Source: Proteobacteria bacterium UBA981
GTDB taxonomy: Bacteria; Pseudomonadota; Gammaproteobacteria; Ga0077536
Assembly (NCBI GenBank): GCA_002292285.1
Contig: DBBP01000035.1
Coordinates: 62,001-126,000, forward strand
Direction of reading: 5' to 3'
Length of the DNA stretch: 64,000 nt
Below, piece by piece: positions 9,367 through 19,165 of the stretch. Numbering within the stretch: the stretch's first letter is position 1; the number at the start of each line of letters is the position of its first letter. Under the pieces are notes generated by a model, which saw only the letters and a program-made list of their open reading frames with translations, was not told where the DNA came from and did no database searches. The position numbers and the translations under genes are program-made.

Positions 9367-9942
9367 CTAATCGGCAAACAAGGCCATCGGATTACTCGGC
9401 TGCGGGAATTCCTGTGCCCAGGCGCGCGATACAAGCGTTTGTTCTGGCGTGCCACTGTTGAACGCTTCGTACATGGCTTGCGGATCGTAGATCACGCCAA
9501 TCGGGTTAGCCGCGAACTCCGCGCCGTGCATATACGCCGTAGCCTGCTCCGCGCTGGCGAAATTATCGATCTGAAACTCGACGAACTGCCCGTCCGGATC
9601 GCGATAGTAAAGCGACGTTGTCAGGCCGTGTTGCATGGGTACGCGCGGTTCGATACCCGCGGTTTTAAGCTCGGCATAGCGCTCCATCAAGCTCGCCAAA
9701 TCGGCAAACGTATAGGCGGTGTGTGCGAGCCCTGTGCTATTCGGTGGTCGCTCAGCAAGCACCCCTGGCGGCGCGGTAACGAATGCCATGCGATGGTGTT
9801 CGTCGTCGAACGTAATAAAACAGATCATATCGTTTTCATACACGACATGGGCCCCAAGCAGGGTGCAATACCAATCGCGCATGGCACTCAGGCGATTAGT
9901 CATCAGTACAGTATGTGCATATTTGGGTGATGGTGCGGCCAT
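9367..9942 (-). CDS. VOC-family protein, extradiol dioxygenase/glyoxalase type
   Basis: A 191-residue vicinal-oxygen-chelate protein. The three positions that carry metal ligands in extradiol dioxygenases of the BphC type are recognisable: His in KYAHTVLM (about residue 10), His in GLAHTAYTF (about 75) and Glu in DPDGQFVEFQID (about 122). It is therefore probably an iron-, manganese- or zinc-dependent ring-cleaving or isomerising enzyme, although one VOC module is shorter than a classical two-domain dioxygenase. The start at 9942 is supported by AAGGAAG upstream; the frame is open further but without a ribosome site. It sits among SDR and BVMO genes, which fits a catabolic role. Substrate unknown. 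Confidence 0.75.
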   Translation of the reverse strand: MAAPSPKYAHTVLMTNRLSAMRDWYCTLLGAHVVYENDMICFITFDDEHHRMAFVTAPPGVLAERPPNSTGLAHTAYTFADLASLMERYAELKTAGIEPRVPMQHGLTTSLYYRDPDGQFVEFQIDNFASAEQATAYMHGAEFAANPIGVIYDPQAMYEAFNSGTPEQTLVSRAWAQEFPQPSNPMALFAD

Positions 9943-10251
9943 AGCGCTTCCTTTCAGTCTTACTTCAGTACAGGTGCGGTGTACTGGCCTAGCGTAGCGG
10001 TAAGCCACTAGTAGGGACAATCGATTTCAGCCCGCCGGTGACGTTCCCCCAGGCTGTGCTGCAGAGCCATTCGCGATCCCACGTCTCGCCGCGTTTGTCA
10101 TGTTGCAATCTCGCGCAGAGTCCGTTGCCAGTACGGTATGGCGTACCAGATCTGCTGACTGCCCCGCCGTCAGCTCCCTCTGAACGCACATCTGCGCGAT
10201 GCGTAACTTGCCGCAGTCTGGCGCTCACGGTCTAATCCCGATAACACGGCA

Positions 10252-13200
10252 ATGCAGACTGAGAACTTGGGCGACAATAGAAAAGTCACGCAAAGTGATG
10301 GCGCGAGCTTCGCCCTGTCTGGCATTTTCGACGACTGGAGTCAGGCGGTTGCGGTATCCCGAGGCGATAAAGTCGTCTACGCCAACCGCGCCTGCGCCGA
10401 CCTTTATGGTTTCGCCTCGCCAGACGACATCATGGCACTCGAATCACTGCTGAGCCTTCACCCAGAGCATGAACATGGGCGCTTGCTTGAGTATCGCCAC
10501 GCGCGGGCAGCCGATGAATTAGTCCCGGTTACATATGAATTGGAAGCGCTGCGCAGAAACCACGCGCACTGGTGGGCCGAGTACCGCATAAAGCCGGTTA
10601 TCTGGGAAAACGAGCCGGCATGGTTAACAGCCATCAACGACATCACCGAACGCGTGCTCAGCGAACGCGCCTTGCGCGAAGATGAGCAACGTTTCCGAGA
10701 TTTCGCACAAACCTCCGCAGTGTGGCTATGGGAGACTGACCGCGAACACCGCTTCGTGAGTCTTTCGGGTGGCCCCGCCCATCGTAGCGTTGAGCAAACC
10801 CAGGAGCATCTTGGTGGAACGCGCTTCGATCGTCGCATCGAAGATGATGATGACAACGAAAAATGGCGTCAGCACCAAATCGATTTGGAGGCACACCGAC
10901 CCTTCAGAGATTTCGTGTACCGCACCCGCGGCCCTGATGACCACGTACGTGTTTTTCGCACGAACGGCGAGCCGATATTTTCAGCCACAGGCGCGTTCTG
11001 CGGCTACCGCGGCGCAACTGTAGACATCACCAGCTTCATCAACGTTGCGGAGAGCTCCAACCCGGAAACCAGTGGTCGTCTGCGGCGCGTCGAATCAGCC
11101 CTCCAGGCTAGTGAAACGCGCGCCGCGCAAACTCAAGCGCTGTTGATCGACGCGATTGAATCTCTGGACGTCGGTTTTAGCATGACCGGGCCGGACGGCC
11201 GTATCGTGATGACCAATCAACGCTACCTGGATTTCTACGGTGAGCTGGCTTATCTGTTCGCCCCTGGTGCGTCATTTGAGTCAATTGCGCGCGGGATGGC
11301 CGCTTCCGGCCTGATCCCTCAAGCGGTCGGACGTGAAGATCAGTGGGTACGGGAGCGCGTCGAGCTGCATCACAATCCGGGCCAGCCACTTGAGCGTGAA
11401 TACCGTCCGGGTCATTGGTTCATGGCTTCTGAGCGCAAAGCCACCGACGGCAGCACGTTCACGGTGCTGAGCGATATCACCGAGATCAAGCGCCGCGAAC
11501 TTGAAATATCCAGACTGAATCTGCAACTGGAAGAACGTGTGGCAGCACGCACGCAAGAACTCACTGAGCAACTTGCCGCGACCAGAACAGCGCAGGATGC
11601 ACTTGCCGCGAGCGAGCAGAATCTGCGTTCAATCATGGATAACGTGATCGACGGCATCATCGTGCTCGATGCTCACGGCACGATCCTCTCTTTTACCAGC
11701 GGTGCTGAACTCGTTTTCGGTTGCGCGGCAGCAGAAGTGCTTGGCAGCAGTATCGCAATCCTGCTGCCTGAATTTCAGCGCCAGACGCCCACACAAATAC
11801 ACGCTCGCTTGCTCGAACTGACGACGCTGTCGTCACAGGGCGCCAACCGCGAAATTGTCGGTAATCGCAAAGACGGGACGGAATTGCCAATCGATTTGGG
11901 CGTTAGTGCGGTGACCAGAAACGGACGCACGACGTTCACCGGAATTGCGCGCGATGTTACTGAGCGCAAGCGCGCTGAGCAGGAACTGCTCGAACAATCG
12001 CGCATGCTCGAAACAACGCTGGCGAGCATCTCGCAAGGCTTCGCGCTTTACGACGAAAATGATCGTCTGGTGTTTTGCAACAATGTCTTTCGCGACATTA
12101 ACAATCACAATCAAGATGTGATTCATCCCGGCACGCGTTTCGAGGACGGCTTAAGGTCAAATCTCGAAAGTAGCAGTTATGCGTATCCAGGCCGCACGCT
12201 GGATGCGCAGGTTGCTTGGCGAATGGAACGCCACCGCAATCCGCGCGGCAACATTGAACTGCGTATGAACAACGGCACCTGGCTGCTGGTCACGGAACGA
12301 AAAACGGATCTCGGCCAGACCGCCCACGTCGTTACCGATATCACTGACATCAAACGCAGCGAAGAGCAGCGCAGCGTCGCCCAGCGCAGGCTTATCGAAG
12401 CAATCGAAAGCCTGCCGGCTGCCTTCGTGCTCTATGACGCCGATGACAAACTGGTACTGTGCAACGAAATATTCGGCGATCACTTTAAGCCGCTTGTCGA
12501 GCACGCAGTGCCGGGCGTTGACTTCTTCGAGCTGGCCAAGATCAATGTTGAGTCCGGCTGGATCGTCCATGTGGCGAACGCGCATGAAGATTGGTTAACG
12601 CGCCGCGTAGCGCATCACAACAACCCTGACACTAATATTGAGGTAACCGTCGCCGACGGTCGCGTGCTGCAACTATCGGAACGCAAGACCCCCGATGGCG
12701 ATAGTGTGGGTCTATGGTTTGACATCACAGCGCAGAAACGACATGAAGCGGAGCTAGTCAGTGCGCGCGAACAGGCTGACACCGCGAATCGAGCCAAGTC
12801 TGAATTCTTATCACGGATGAGCCATGAGCTGCGCACACCGATGAACTCGGTGTTGGGATTTGCACAATTACTCGAACTCGACGAACGCGACCCACTGAGC
12901 GCTGCTCATCGCATCAGCGTGCAGGAGATTCTGAATAGCGGTCGTCACCTGCTTGAACTCATCAACGACATACTCGACCTCGCCAGTATTGAGGCTGGCA
13001 AGCTTGCGATAGACATCAGAACGATTGATGTCATCAGTGTGATTGAAAGCTGCCTGGCCACCACCCGCCCTATCGCCGCACAAAAAGAGGTGCGGATATT
13101 TTTCATCGAGAATGCCGCAGAGCTCAAACCCGTCCGTGCAGACGAGACACGCATGCGACAGATGTTGCTGAACCTGTTGTCGAATGCCATTAAATATAAC

Positions 13201-13482
13201 CACGACGGCGGCGAGGTCACGATACGAACCGAACGCCGCGGCGAAGGTATGCAGCGCATCGTAGTCGCCGATAACGGCCCCGGCATTGCGTTGGACAAAC
13301 AACAGGACGTGTTCGAGCCGTTTTCCAGCTCCTCGAACAGAAACGCGGATGCCGAGGGCACGGGCATTGGGCTGACCATCACCCGCCAGCTCGCGGAACT
13401 GATGCACGGCCGCGCCGGGTTTTCCAGCACCCCCGGCGTTGGTAGCGAGTTCTGGTTTGAACTCCCAATCGCCAGGCGATGA
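10252..13482 (+). CDS. Cytoplasmic multi-PAS sensor histidine kinase
   Basis: A 1,076-residue kinase with no membrane segment or signal peptide. About six PAS-like modules precede the kinase core: roughly 25-135, 145-265, 300-410, 458-575, 585-705 and 715-835. Modules 3, 5 and 6 are repeats of one another, each ending in an SERK/TERK...DIT.(I/Q)KR block, and look like PAS_7-type copies. A coiled coil lies near 410-455. The HisKA box MSHELRTPMNSVLGF places the phosphorylated His at residue 858. The ATPase domain has LLNLLSNAIKYN (N box), VADNGPGIA (G1) and GTGIGLTITRQL (G2). There is no receiver or HPt domain, and no response regulator gene lies beside it, so its partner is elsewhere. The signal sensed is unknown. 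Confidence 0.93.
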   Translation: MQTENLGDNRKVTQSDGASFALSGIFDDWSQAVAVSRGDKVVYANRACADLYGFASPDDIMALESLLSLHPEHEHGRLLEYRHARAADELVPVTYELEALRRNHAHWWAEYRIKPVIWENEPAWLTAINDITERVLSERALREDEQRFRDFAQTSAVWLWETDREHRFVSLSGGPAHRSVEQTQEHLGGTRFDRRIEDDDDNEKWRQHQIDLEAHRPFRDFVYRTRGPDDHVRVFRTNGEPIFSATGAFCGYRGATVDITSFINVAESSNPETSGRLRRVESALQASETRAAQTQALLIDAIESLDVGFSMTGPDGRIVMTNQRYLDFYGELAYLFAPGASFESIARGMAASGLIPQAVGREDQWVRERVELHHNPGQPLEREYRPGHWFMASERKATDGSTFTVLSDITEIKRRELEISRLNLQLEERVAARTQELTEQLAATRTAQDALAASEQNLRSIMDNVIDGIIVLDAHGTILSFTSGAELVFGCAAAEVLGSSIAILLPEFQRQTPTQIHARLLELTTLSSQGANREIVGNRKDGTELPIDLGVSAVTRNGRTTFTGIARDVTERKRAEQELLEQSRMLETTLASISQGFALYDENDRLVFCNNVFRDINNHNQDVIHPGTRFEDGLRSNLESSSYAYPGRTLDAQVAWRMERHRNPRGNIELRMNNGTWLLVTERKTDLGQTAHVVTDITDIKRSEEQRSVAQRRLIEAIESLPAAFVLYDADDKLVLCNEIFGDHFKPLVEHAVPGVDFFELAKINVESGWIVHVANAHEDWLTRRVAHHNNPDTNIEVTVADGRVLQLSERKTPDGDSVGLWFDITAQKRHEAELVSAREQADTANRAKSEFLSRMSHELRTPMNSVLGFAQLLELDERDPLSAAHRISVQEILNSGRHLLELINDILDLASIEAGKLAIDIRTIDVISVIESCLATTRPIAAQKEVRIFFIENAAELKPVRADETRMRQMLLNLLSNAIKYNHDGGEVTIRTERRGEGMQRIVVADNGPGIALDKQQDVFEPFSSSSNRNADAEGTGIGLTITRQLAELMHGRAGFSSTPGVGSEFWFELPIARR

Positions 13483-13741
13483 TGGCGCCGAGATTAGATT
13501 GGACAATCCGCGATAGCGATTGAATCCCGAGCCGGGGATACCATCCCTTTAATCCGCACGTCCTGATTCCATCAGCAGCCGCGTGAGTTACGTCCGCGTC
13601 AACGGTCGCGTCTGCATGTCGACTGCGCGTCGACAGGATTCGGCTCGTGAAGCTACGCTATTATCGGCGGGGTTGCTCCGGCCATCCTCATCGTCGGGTC
13701 ATACTCGGCAAATCAATCGGCGCCGTCGAAAGGGGCATTGA

Positions 13742-14509
13742 ATGGGACGTTTGCAAGACAAAGTTTGCATCATCACAGGCGCGGCAGGCGGCCAGGGCCA
13801 GGTCGCCGTCAGCTTATTCGCCGAGCAAGGCGCCAAAGTTGTCGCCAGCGATCAGTGTCGTGAGCCCACCGCCTCGATAGCGGACACCATGCGCCGCTTC
13901 CCTGGCCAGGTCTGCTTTGTTAGCGGCGACGTCACGGTCACTACCGATCTCGACAACATTGTGAGCACTGCAGTCAAACAGTTCGGACGCGTCGACGTGT
14001 TGTTCAACAATCACGGAGTGATGGTCGGTAGTCCGATGCTTGAAACCACTGAGGACGAAATCGACCTGGTGCTGAACGTCAACGTACGCGCGTCGTTCCT
14101 GCTCAGCCAGCGGGCAGCTCGTCAAATGGTTGAGCAAGGCAATGGTGGGTCGATCATCCACAACAGCTCCGTCGGAGGACTGGTCGGGTTCCCGGATATG
14201 GCCGCGTATGGCGCATCGAAAGCCGGAGTAGCGCAACTCGCCCGTTCCATGGCAAACGATCTGAAGGACTATGGCATCCGGGTTAACGCCGTCGCGCCAG
14301 GTGGTATCGATACGGCGATGCCACGAAAATACGTCGAGAAATTCGAAGATCGGGAACAGATCTGGAAGGCGATGGAGCAAGCACATTTGAGCGGGCGTCT
14401 GGGACGCCCTGAAGAAGTGATCTGGTTGGTCATTTTTCTGGCGTCAGATGAAGCCTCTTTTATGAATGGGGCTGTTGTCCCCGTCGACGGAGGGTATTCG
14501 TGCGTCTGA
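13742..14509 (+). CDS. Classical short-chain dehydrogenase/reductase
   Basis: A 255-residue SDR that oxidises or reduces a hydroxyl/keto group with NAD(H) or NADP(H). The cofactor motif TGAAGGQG is near residue 13, an Asp after strand 2 (ASDQCRE) suggests NAD preference, and NNHG replaces the usual NNAG. The catalytic residues are Ser in HNSSVGG and Tyr/Lys in YGASK. The C-terminal MNGAVVPVDGGYSCV is typical. AAAGGGG lies 6 bases before the start. The SCP2-hydrolase gene follows 133 bases downstream on the same strand, so the two may act in one alcohol/ketone or ester degradation step. The 260-base stretch 13483-13741 before the gene holds nothing recognisable. Confidence 0.92.
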   Translation: MGRLQDKVCIITGAAGGQGQVAVSLFAEQGAKVVASDQCREPTASIADTMRRFPGQVCFVSGDVTVTTDLDNIVSTAVKQFGRVDVLFNNHGVMVGSPMLETTEDEIDLVLNVNVRASFLLSQRAARQMVEQGNGGSIIHNSSVGGLVGFPDMAAYGASKAGVAQLARSMANDLKDYGIRVNAVAPGGIDTAMPRKYVEKFEDREQIWKAMEQAHLSGRLGRPEEVIWLVIFLASDEASFMNGAVVPVDGGYSCV

Positions 14510-14642
14510 ACGTGTGGCAGATTATGCCACGTCGCACTGACGCGCGGATGTTACTGGTTGACCCGAATTGGGCCGTCGACGCGCGCGCACAAATGGCATT
14601 TTCGAACGCACTCGATTCGCATCGTGAACATGGAGAACTGCA

Positions 14643-15917
14643 ATGGAATTCAATTCAAGCTGGGTGAAGGGCTGGACCGAGGCGATCAACGCAGATCGGG
14701 CAAGCCAGCACAACGGCCGCCATTTTAACGGGTCGTTCACGATTGCTTCTGACGACCAGCGCTACACGCTCCATGTGCGCGACGGATGTGTTCACAGTGT
14801 GGTCGAAAATGGCGGTGCACTCGAACCCAGTACATTCACGCTCGCGGCCGCCAAGGAAGTCTGGGAAAAACTCTTCGCGCCCGATCCGGAACCAATGTAT
14901 CAGGCCCTGTTCGCGACCATCGGGGCCGGCGTGATGGTCGTCGAAGGAGACCTGCAGTTACTGTTTCAGCAAATGCTCACCCTTTCCGACTGGGTGAGAG
15001 TGGGTCGATGTCAAAACGGAACGCCCACAGTCGCAGAAGACCCACCGGAATTAGCTGACTATCAGGCAATTGGACGCTATGTGAACGTGACCGTCGATGA
15101 CGTATCTCACAAGGTGTTTTACTTTGAGGCCGGCGAAGGTGTACCGGTGCTATGTCAGCACACAGCGGGCAATGAGAATCGTCAATGGCGCCATTTGCTG
15201 GAGGATCGCGAGCTGACTAAGAAGTATCGCTTCGTCGCCTATGATCTTCCGGCGCACGGCAAATCGGACCCGCCGTCGAGCGGCGAGTTTTTTGAGTCTG
15301 ACACGCCTTTGAAGTCGGACTGGGTCACTCGGTTCGTGGTCGCACTCAGCGAAGCGCTGGCACTTGAGCGACCGATTTTTCTTGGGTGTAGCATCGGCGG
15401 CGTCATCGCCTGTCATTTGGCCGATAAGTATCCGGAAAAGTTCAGTGCCCTAATCGGGATGGCAGGTGGGCTTTCAACGCAGGGGTTTCACCACGACTGG
15501 TGGATCGATCCGCACGTTAACGCACCGATGATGCTGCCAGGCGTCGTCGATGCCGTTATGCCACCGGGTATTTCCAGACGCGACCGTGAGATCAATCGCA
15601 TGTGCCAGAGCGCACATCCGATCACCATGCGAAACGATCTCTATTTATGGGGCTTCGACAATAGTGACCCGGAGCGCGCAAGCCGCATCGATGCCAACAA
15701 GGTCCCGCTTTATCTGTTCGCTGGAGAATTTGATTTCACCTGCCCACCCGAATTAGTCGAACAAACCGCCAGAGACATCGGCGAAGGTGTGCATTATGAA
15801 ATGCTCAATGGGCTTGGCCACTTCCCGATGAGCGAGAACTACGCGCTGTTCCGACCGATATTGCTGAAAACATTGGCTGATATCGAACAGCGCACCGGGC
15901 GGCAGGAAGCGGCCTGA
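14643..15917 (+). CDS. SCP2-like domain fused to alpha/beta hydrolase
   Basis: A 424-residue fusion. Residues 1-125 read as an SCP2-like sterol/lipid-binding domain (FNGSFTIASDDQRYTLHVRD and PMYQALFATI). From about 150 onward an alpha/beta hydrolase follows, with the nucleophile Ser in GCSIGG, the Asp in LFAGEFDFTCPPE and the His in LNGLGHFPMSE; an oxyanion segment QHTAGNENRQW lies near its start. It probably hydrolyses an ester or lactone of a hydrophobic molecule held by the SCP2 domain, which would fit lactones made by the BVMOs encoded on both sides. That substrate link is inference from gene context. AUG at 14643 follows GGAGAACTGCA. It converges with the D-aminoacylase-like gene. Confidence 0.88.
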   Translation: MEFNSSWVKGWTEAINADRASQHNGRHFNGSFTIASDDQRYTLHVRDGCVHSVVENGGALEPSTFTLAAAKEVWEKLFAPDPEPMYQALFATIGAGVMVVEGDLQLLFQQMLTLSDWVRVGRCQNGTPTVAEDPPELADYQAIGRYVNVTVDDVSHKVFYFEAGEGVPVLCQHTAGNENRQWRHLLEDRELTKKYRFVAYDLPAHGKSDPPSSGEFFESDTPLKSDWVTRFVVALSEALALERPIFLGCSIGGVIACHLADKYPEKFSALIGMAGGLSTQGFHHDWWIDPHVNAPMMLPGVVDAVMPPGISRRDREINRMCQSAHPITMRNDLYLWGFDNSDPERASRIDANKVPLYLFAGEFDFTCPPELVEQTARDIGEGVHYEMLNGLGHFPMSENYALFRPILLKTLADIEQRTGRQEAA

Positions 15918-16041
15918 AACCGAGGAAGCACCTGCATTGGTAACGGTTATCACGCCGGGTCGAGCGGAACGACCTCAGCGGGGCTTTGTCCGCTGGCCTC
16001 GCCGCCGTAACAACAAGCAGCGAGACAATGCACCCGGCATG

Positions 16042-17733
16042 TCAGCGATGTTGGGCGCCGCGCAATAAACGCCCGGGCATTGCGCCGGTGTGCTCGCCAT
16101 TTTCGTAAGTCACCTGCCCTTTGCAAATGGTGGCTACATAGCCTTCAGACTTCTGGATAAGTCGGCGTCCACCGGCCGGCAAGTCATAGACCATCTCAGG
16201 GTCAAGTAACTTCAGGTTATCGAAATCGATAATGTTCAGATCGGCGCGGTAGCCGTTTGCAATCACACCGCGATCGGTCATGCCGTAAACAAGTGCCGTG
16301 TCCTGGGTCATCTTGTTAACTGTGAACTCGATAGAAAAAGTCTCTCCTTTGGTCCGATCGCGGCTCATATAGGCCAGCATATAAGTCGGCATGCTCGCAT
16401 CGCAGAGCACGCCGCAATGCGCGCCCCCGTCGGATAGCCCGAACACTGAATGCGGATTGGCAATACATTCACGCTGCACGTCGAGATCACCCTGATACTC
16501 TCCAATCAGGTGCAATAGCGGGCGCCCGCTTGCCATGACATCCATCAAAGCCTCGCGGCAATCAATACCCTCGCGCGCCGCGATCGCCGCAATCGAGTCA
16601 GAATCGTCGGGTTCGTAGCTAAGTTCCGTTGGCAGCACGTACATCTCGTCGAAGGCGGAAATAATGCGCGCAGTGTCAGCGAAGCGTGCCACTTTCGGCG
16701 TGTCGGCAAGGACTTTGGCGCGAAACTCAGGGTCGCGCAACATCAGCCGTTGTTCGGCGAACGGTAGTCTTTTAATTTCCGCATAGGCCGGAAACTGGCG
16801 CATTGGATTGAGCGTACCCTCCAGCGTCATGAGTACTGAAGCCGGGCGAGCGCCAACCTGCGGTCGGATCTGTAGGCCTTTTTTATTCAGGCGCTCAGCC
16901 ATCTCCAACGCTCCGATGCCAATATTCGAGGTCACCAGCATCGTCACCGGACGCCCGGTTTTAGCGGCAATCCATTCGATCCAATGTTGCTCAGCTTCGT
17001 TCTGCAATCGATCGGAAATGATCTCGATAGCGCCGTGGGGGGCCTCTGCGACCGCCGTGCCAAGCCCCATCAATTCCTCAGCATCAGCATGGGTGCCCGG
17101 CACTACGTTACCCGCCTTGTCGATGTGGCCATAGAAGCGTGACGTCGAAAATCCCAGTGCACCGTCGTGCAAAGCCTGGGTGGTTAGCGCAGCCATGTCA
17201 GCGATGTCGTCGCTGGTCGCCTCGTCGTAACAGCGCTCGCCCATGACGTAATGGCGTAGCGCGACATGTGGCACCTGCGAGCCGATGTCCATCGTATAGG
17301 GCGTGTCGATCGCCTGCAGGTACTCCGCAAAAGTCTCCCATCCCCACGGGATACCTTCGTGTAGCGCGGTGCCCGGAATGTCTTCGACGCTTTCCATCAG
17401 CTCAACGAGAGCGTTCTCCGTGCCGGGATGCACGGGTGCGAAGCCGACGCCGCAATTCCCCATCACGATAGTCGTTACACCGTGCCAGCAGCTCGGTGTG
17501 ACTTGCTTGTCCCAGCACACCTGGCCATCGTAGTGGGTGTGGATATCAACGAATCCTGGTGTCAGCAGGCGACCGTTAGCGTCGATAACACGTTTCGCGT
17601 CTCCGCTGACGCCACCCACATCGGTGCGCTCGACAGCTGCAATAATGCCGTCGGTGACAGCGACTTCGCCGGCAAAACGATCAGCGCCGGTGCCGTCAAC
17701 AATACAAGCGTTTCGGATTATCAGGTCGTACAT
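16042..17733 (-). CDS. D-aminoacylase-like amidohydrolase
   Basis: A 563-residue amidohydrolase of the N-acyl-D-amino-acid deacylase type. Visible marks are the start strand YDLIIRNACIVDGTG, the metal-binding PGFVDIHTHYDGQ, the deacylase hallmark VMGNCGVGFAPVHP carrying the metal-bridging Cys, and late segments FGLSDGGAHCGV and GVIANGYRADLNIIDFDNL. The family removes acyl groups from D-amino acids, but many relatives in catabolic regions act on other amide or cyclic substrates, so the exact reaction is uncertain. It stands alone on the minus strand, converging with the SCP2-hydrolase gene, with 124 bases between them that contain only a weak 6-bp hairpin. Confidence 0.85.
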   Translation of the reverse strand: MYDLIIRNACIVDGTGADRFAGEVAVTDGIIAAVERTDVGGVSGDAKRVIDANGRLLTPGFVDIHTHYDGQVCWDKQVTPSCWHGVTTIVMGNCGVGFAPVHPGTENALVELMESVEDIPGTALHEGIPWGWETFAEYLQAIDTPYTMDIGSQVPHVALRHYVMGERCYDEATSDDIADMAALTTQALHDGALGFSTSRFYGHIDKAGNVVPGTHADAEELMGLGTAVAEAPHGAIEIISDRLQNEAEQHWIEWIAAKTGRPVTMLVTSNIGIGALEMAERLNKKGLQIRPQVGARPASVLMTLEGTLNPMRQFPAYAEIKRLPFAEQRLMLRDPEFRAKVLADTPKVARFADTARIISAFDEMYVLPTELSYEPDDSDSIAAIAAREGIDCREALMDVMASGRPLLHLIGEYQGDLDVQRECIANPHSVFGLSDGGAHCGVLCDASMPTYMLAYMSRDRTKGETFSIEFTVNKMTQDTALVYGMTDRGVIANGYRADLNIIDFDNLKLLDPEMVYDLPAGGRRLIQKSEGYVATICKGQVTYENGEHTGAMPGRLLRGAQHR

Positions 17734-18588
17734 CAGGTTCTCGTATCCCAGGTTCCTGTTCAGTAGAGTATTGCAGAAAAACAGGCCTCGGCGGGCGCCG
17801 TTATTGCCAGATCACCTCTCGCCGGTCAACGTGACGGGCAGCTTGGTGACTCGGTAGTGTTCACTCCTGTCTACAAATGAGCAGCAGAATTCTGAATTAG
17901 CAGACAACCGCAGCATGGCCCATAGGTTTTTGCGCGGTGGCACATTGTTTGCACGGTTATGCCCCGTTAAGGCATTACCAAAGCGACGATCGCGGCCGGA
18001 CGTGCTGCTAAATCAAACCCCAGACTAATAGCAGCACCGAATTGCAGGCGCTATCGCTACACAATCGCGCATAGAACGCGAAACTTGCCAATGACCCGGT
18101 GCCGGTGACTCTCGATGGCTCTGGCACCGGGTCTTCATTCGCACCTGTGTCAGTAGCAATTGCCCAATTGTGTGTCGTAGAAGCGCATAGCGCCCCAGCA
18201 AATACGCGACCGACCAGCTAGCTCGTGGAATGGTTGCATCGGATGCTTGCTGGCACCATTTACCCGGGTGAGCTGTTCCGCCAAGCCAACACTGAAACTA
18301 CTCTCAAATTCATATGCTTGGGGATGGCCGAGAATTACATTCAAGACGGTGGGCGATTCAGTTTCTTCAACTCCGGATATCGCTCCGACTGGCCCGGTCA
18401 CGAATCGCCCCCGGCGGCCGATGTCGTGCGGGCGGTCCTGCAACGTCCCCAGTCATCGCGCTTTTTATTGTTCAAGTTCTGCTCACCAACTTGGATAGAT
18501 AAAACGCGAGCGTGAAGTTTGTCCGTATGGGCCTCGCAAGCGATTGCAGCCGTAACCGGACCCGGGAATGCTTTCGCCCGATCGAAAA
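17734..18588. other. 855-base stretch without a supported gene
   Basis: Two antisense short open frames overlap here (18225-18515 on + with a GTG start, 18150-18443 on - with a TTG start). Neither has a Shine-Dalgarno sequence at usable distance, and neither matches a family I know. The one clear structure is the inverted repeat at 18093-18133. The rest shows nothing I can name. Confidence 0.5.
18093..18133. terminator. 11-bp perfect inverted repeat (hairpin)
   Basis: GACCCGGTGCC and GGCACCGGGTC are perfect reverse complements separated by 19 bases. There is no run of T on either side, so it is not a standard Rho-independent terminator. It stands in a gene-poor gap upstream of the D-aminoacylase-like gene and downstream of the phospholipase-like gene, and could be a transcript-end hairpin or an operator. 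Confidence 0.45.
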
Positions 18589-19065
18589 TTAATCAGCGCA
18601 CGCGTTTTGGGCATCGCGTTCCACCATCCGTGCGGTTCTCTTTAACTCGTCGCCCGTCAACGGGCCATAGAACCTCGGATAGCTCCACCCGTAGCCCCAG
18701 CGAAAACTGGTGGGCAGGTAGGGTGTCCCGCCGACTTTAACCCCGGCCAACATCAGGTTCGCGATTTCGGGTTGCCCAACATTGGCAACGCAAACCTTCA
18801 GCGCTTTATCCGCCGCTTTTCTTTGTTGTCGGGTTCCACCTTTCCAGTATGCGCAGTCGTGCGCTGTACAGCAGTGTTGCCAAAGATCCTGCTGTTGACG
18901 CGTGCCATCTGGAAAAGCGCTGCAGCCATCGGTGGTGAATGACTTGAGTTCCATCGAGGACGAGCACGATGGCGTGCACGTCATACACACGGCTAGCAAA
19001 TAGAATTTCCATCGTGTAATGAGCGCGGGCCTGTTAATCGCAGACGCTAAGTAAAATGGCGACAT
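18589..19065 (-). CDS. Secreted phospholipase A2-like protein
   Basis: A cysteine-rich exported protein. The core DGCSAFPDG, WQHCCTAHDCAYWKGG and the Cys in LKVCVANVG follow the calcium-loop and CCxxHD active-site layout of secreted phospholipase A2-like proteins, with the His-Asp catalytic pair in TAHDCAYW. The N-terminus has a hydrophobic stretch (KFYLLAVCMTCTPSC) that reads as a signal or lipoprotein signal peptide. The start is uncertain: ATG 19065 gives a compact signal, while ATG 19104 has GAAGGAG only one base away, which is too close. It lies downstream of the dihaem cytochrome gene on the same strand. Lipid hydrolysis is a family inference; a protective or binding role is possible. 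Confidence 0.65.
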   Translation of the reverse strand: MSPFYLASAINRPALITRWKFYLLAVCMTCTPSCSSSMELKSFTTDGCSAFPDGTRQQQDLWQHCCTAHDCAYWKGGTRQQRKAADKALKVCVANVGQPEIANLMLAGVKVGGTPYLPTSFRWGYGWSYPRFYGPLTGDELKRTARMVERDAQNACAD

Positions 19066-19165
19066 GAGCACGGCACGACCTGGTAATTGGCCTTTGCGAG
19101 TCATGCTCCTTCGGCGCCTGAACGGGCGCCATGAGGAATTGTTCGCCCCCAACTAAAAGGCGCCG

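Noticed and set aside
18150..18515. Two antisense short open frames (97 and 96 residues)
   Set aside because: Start codons are TTG and GTG without usable ribosome sites, and neither product matches a known family; both cannot be true.
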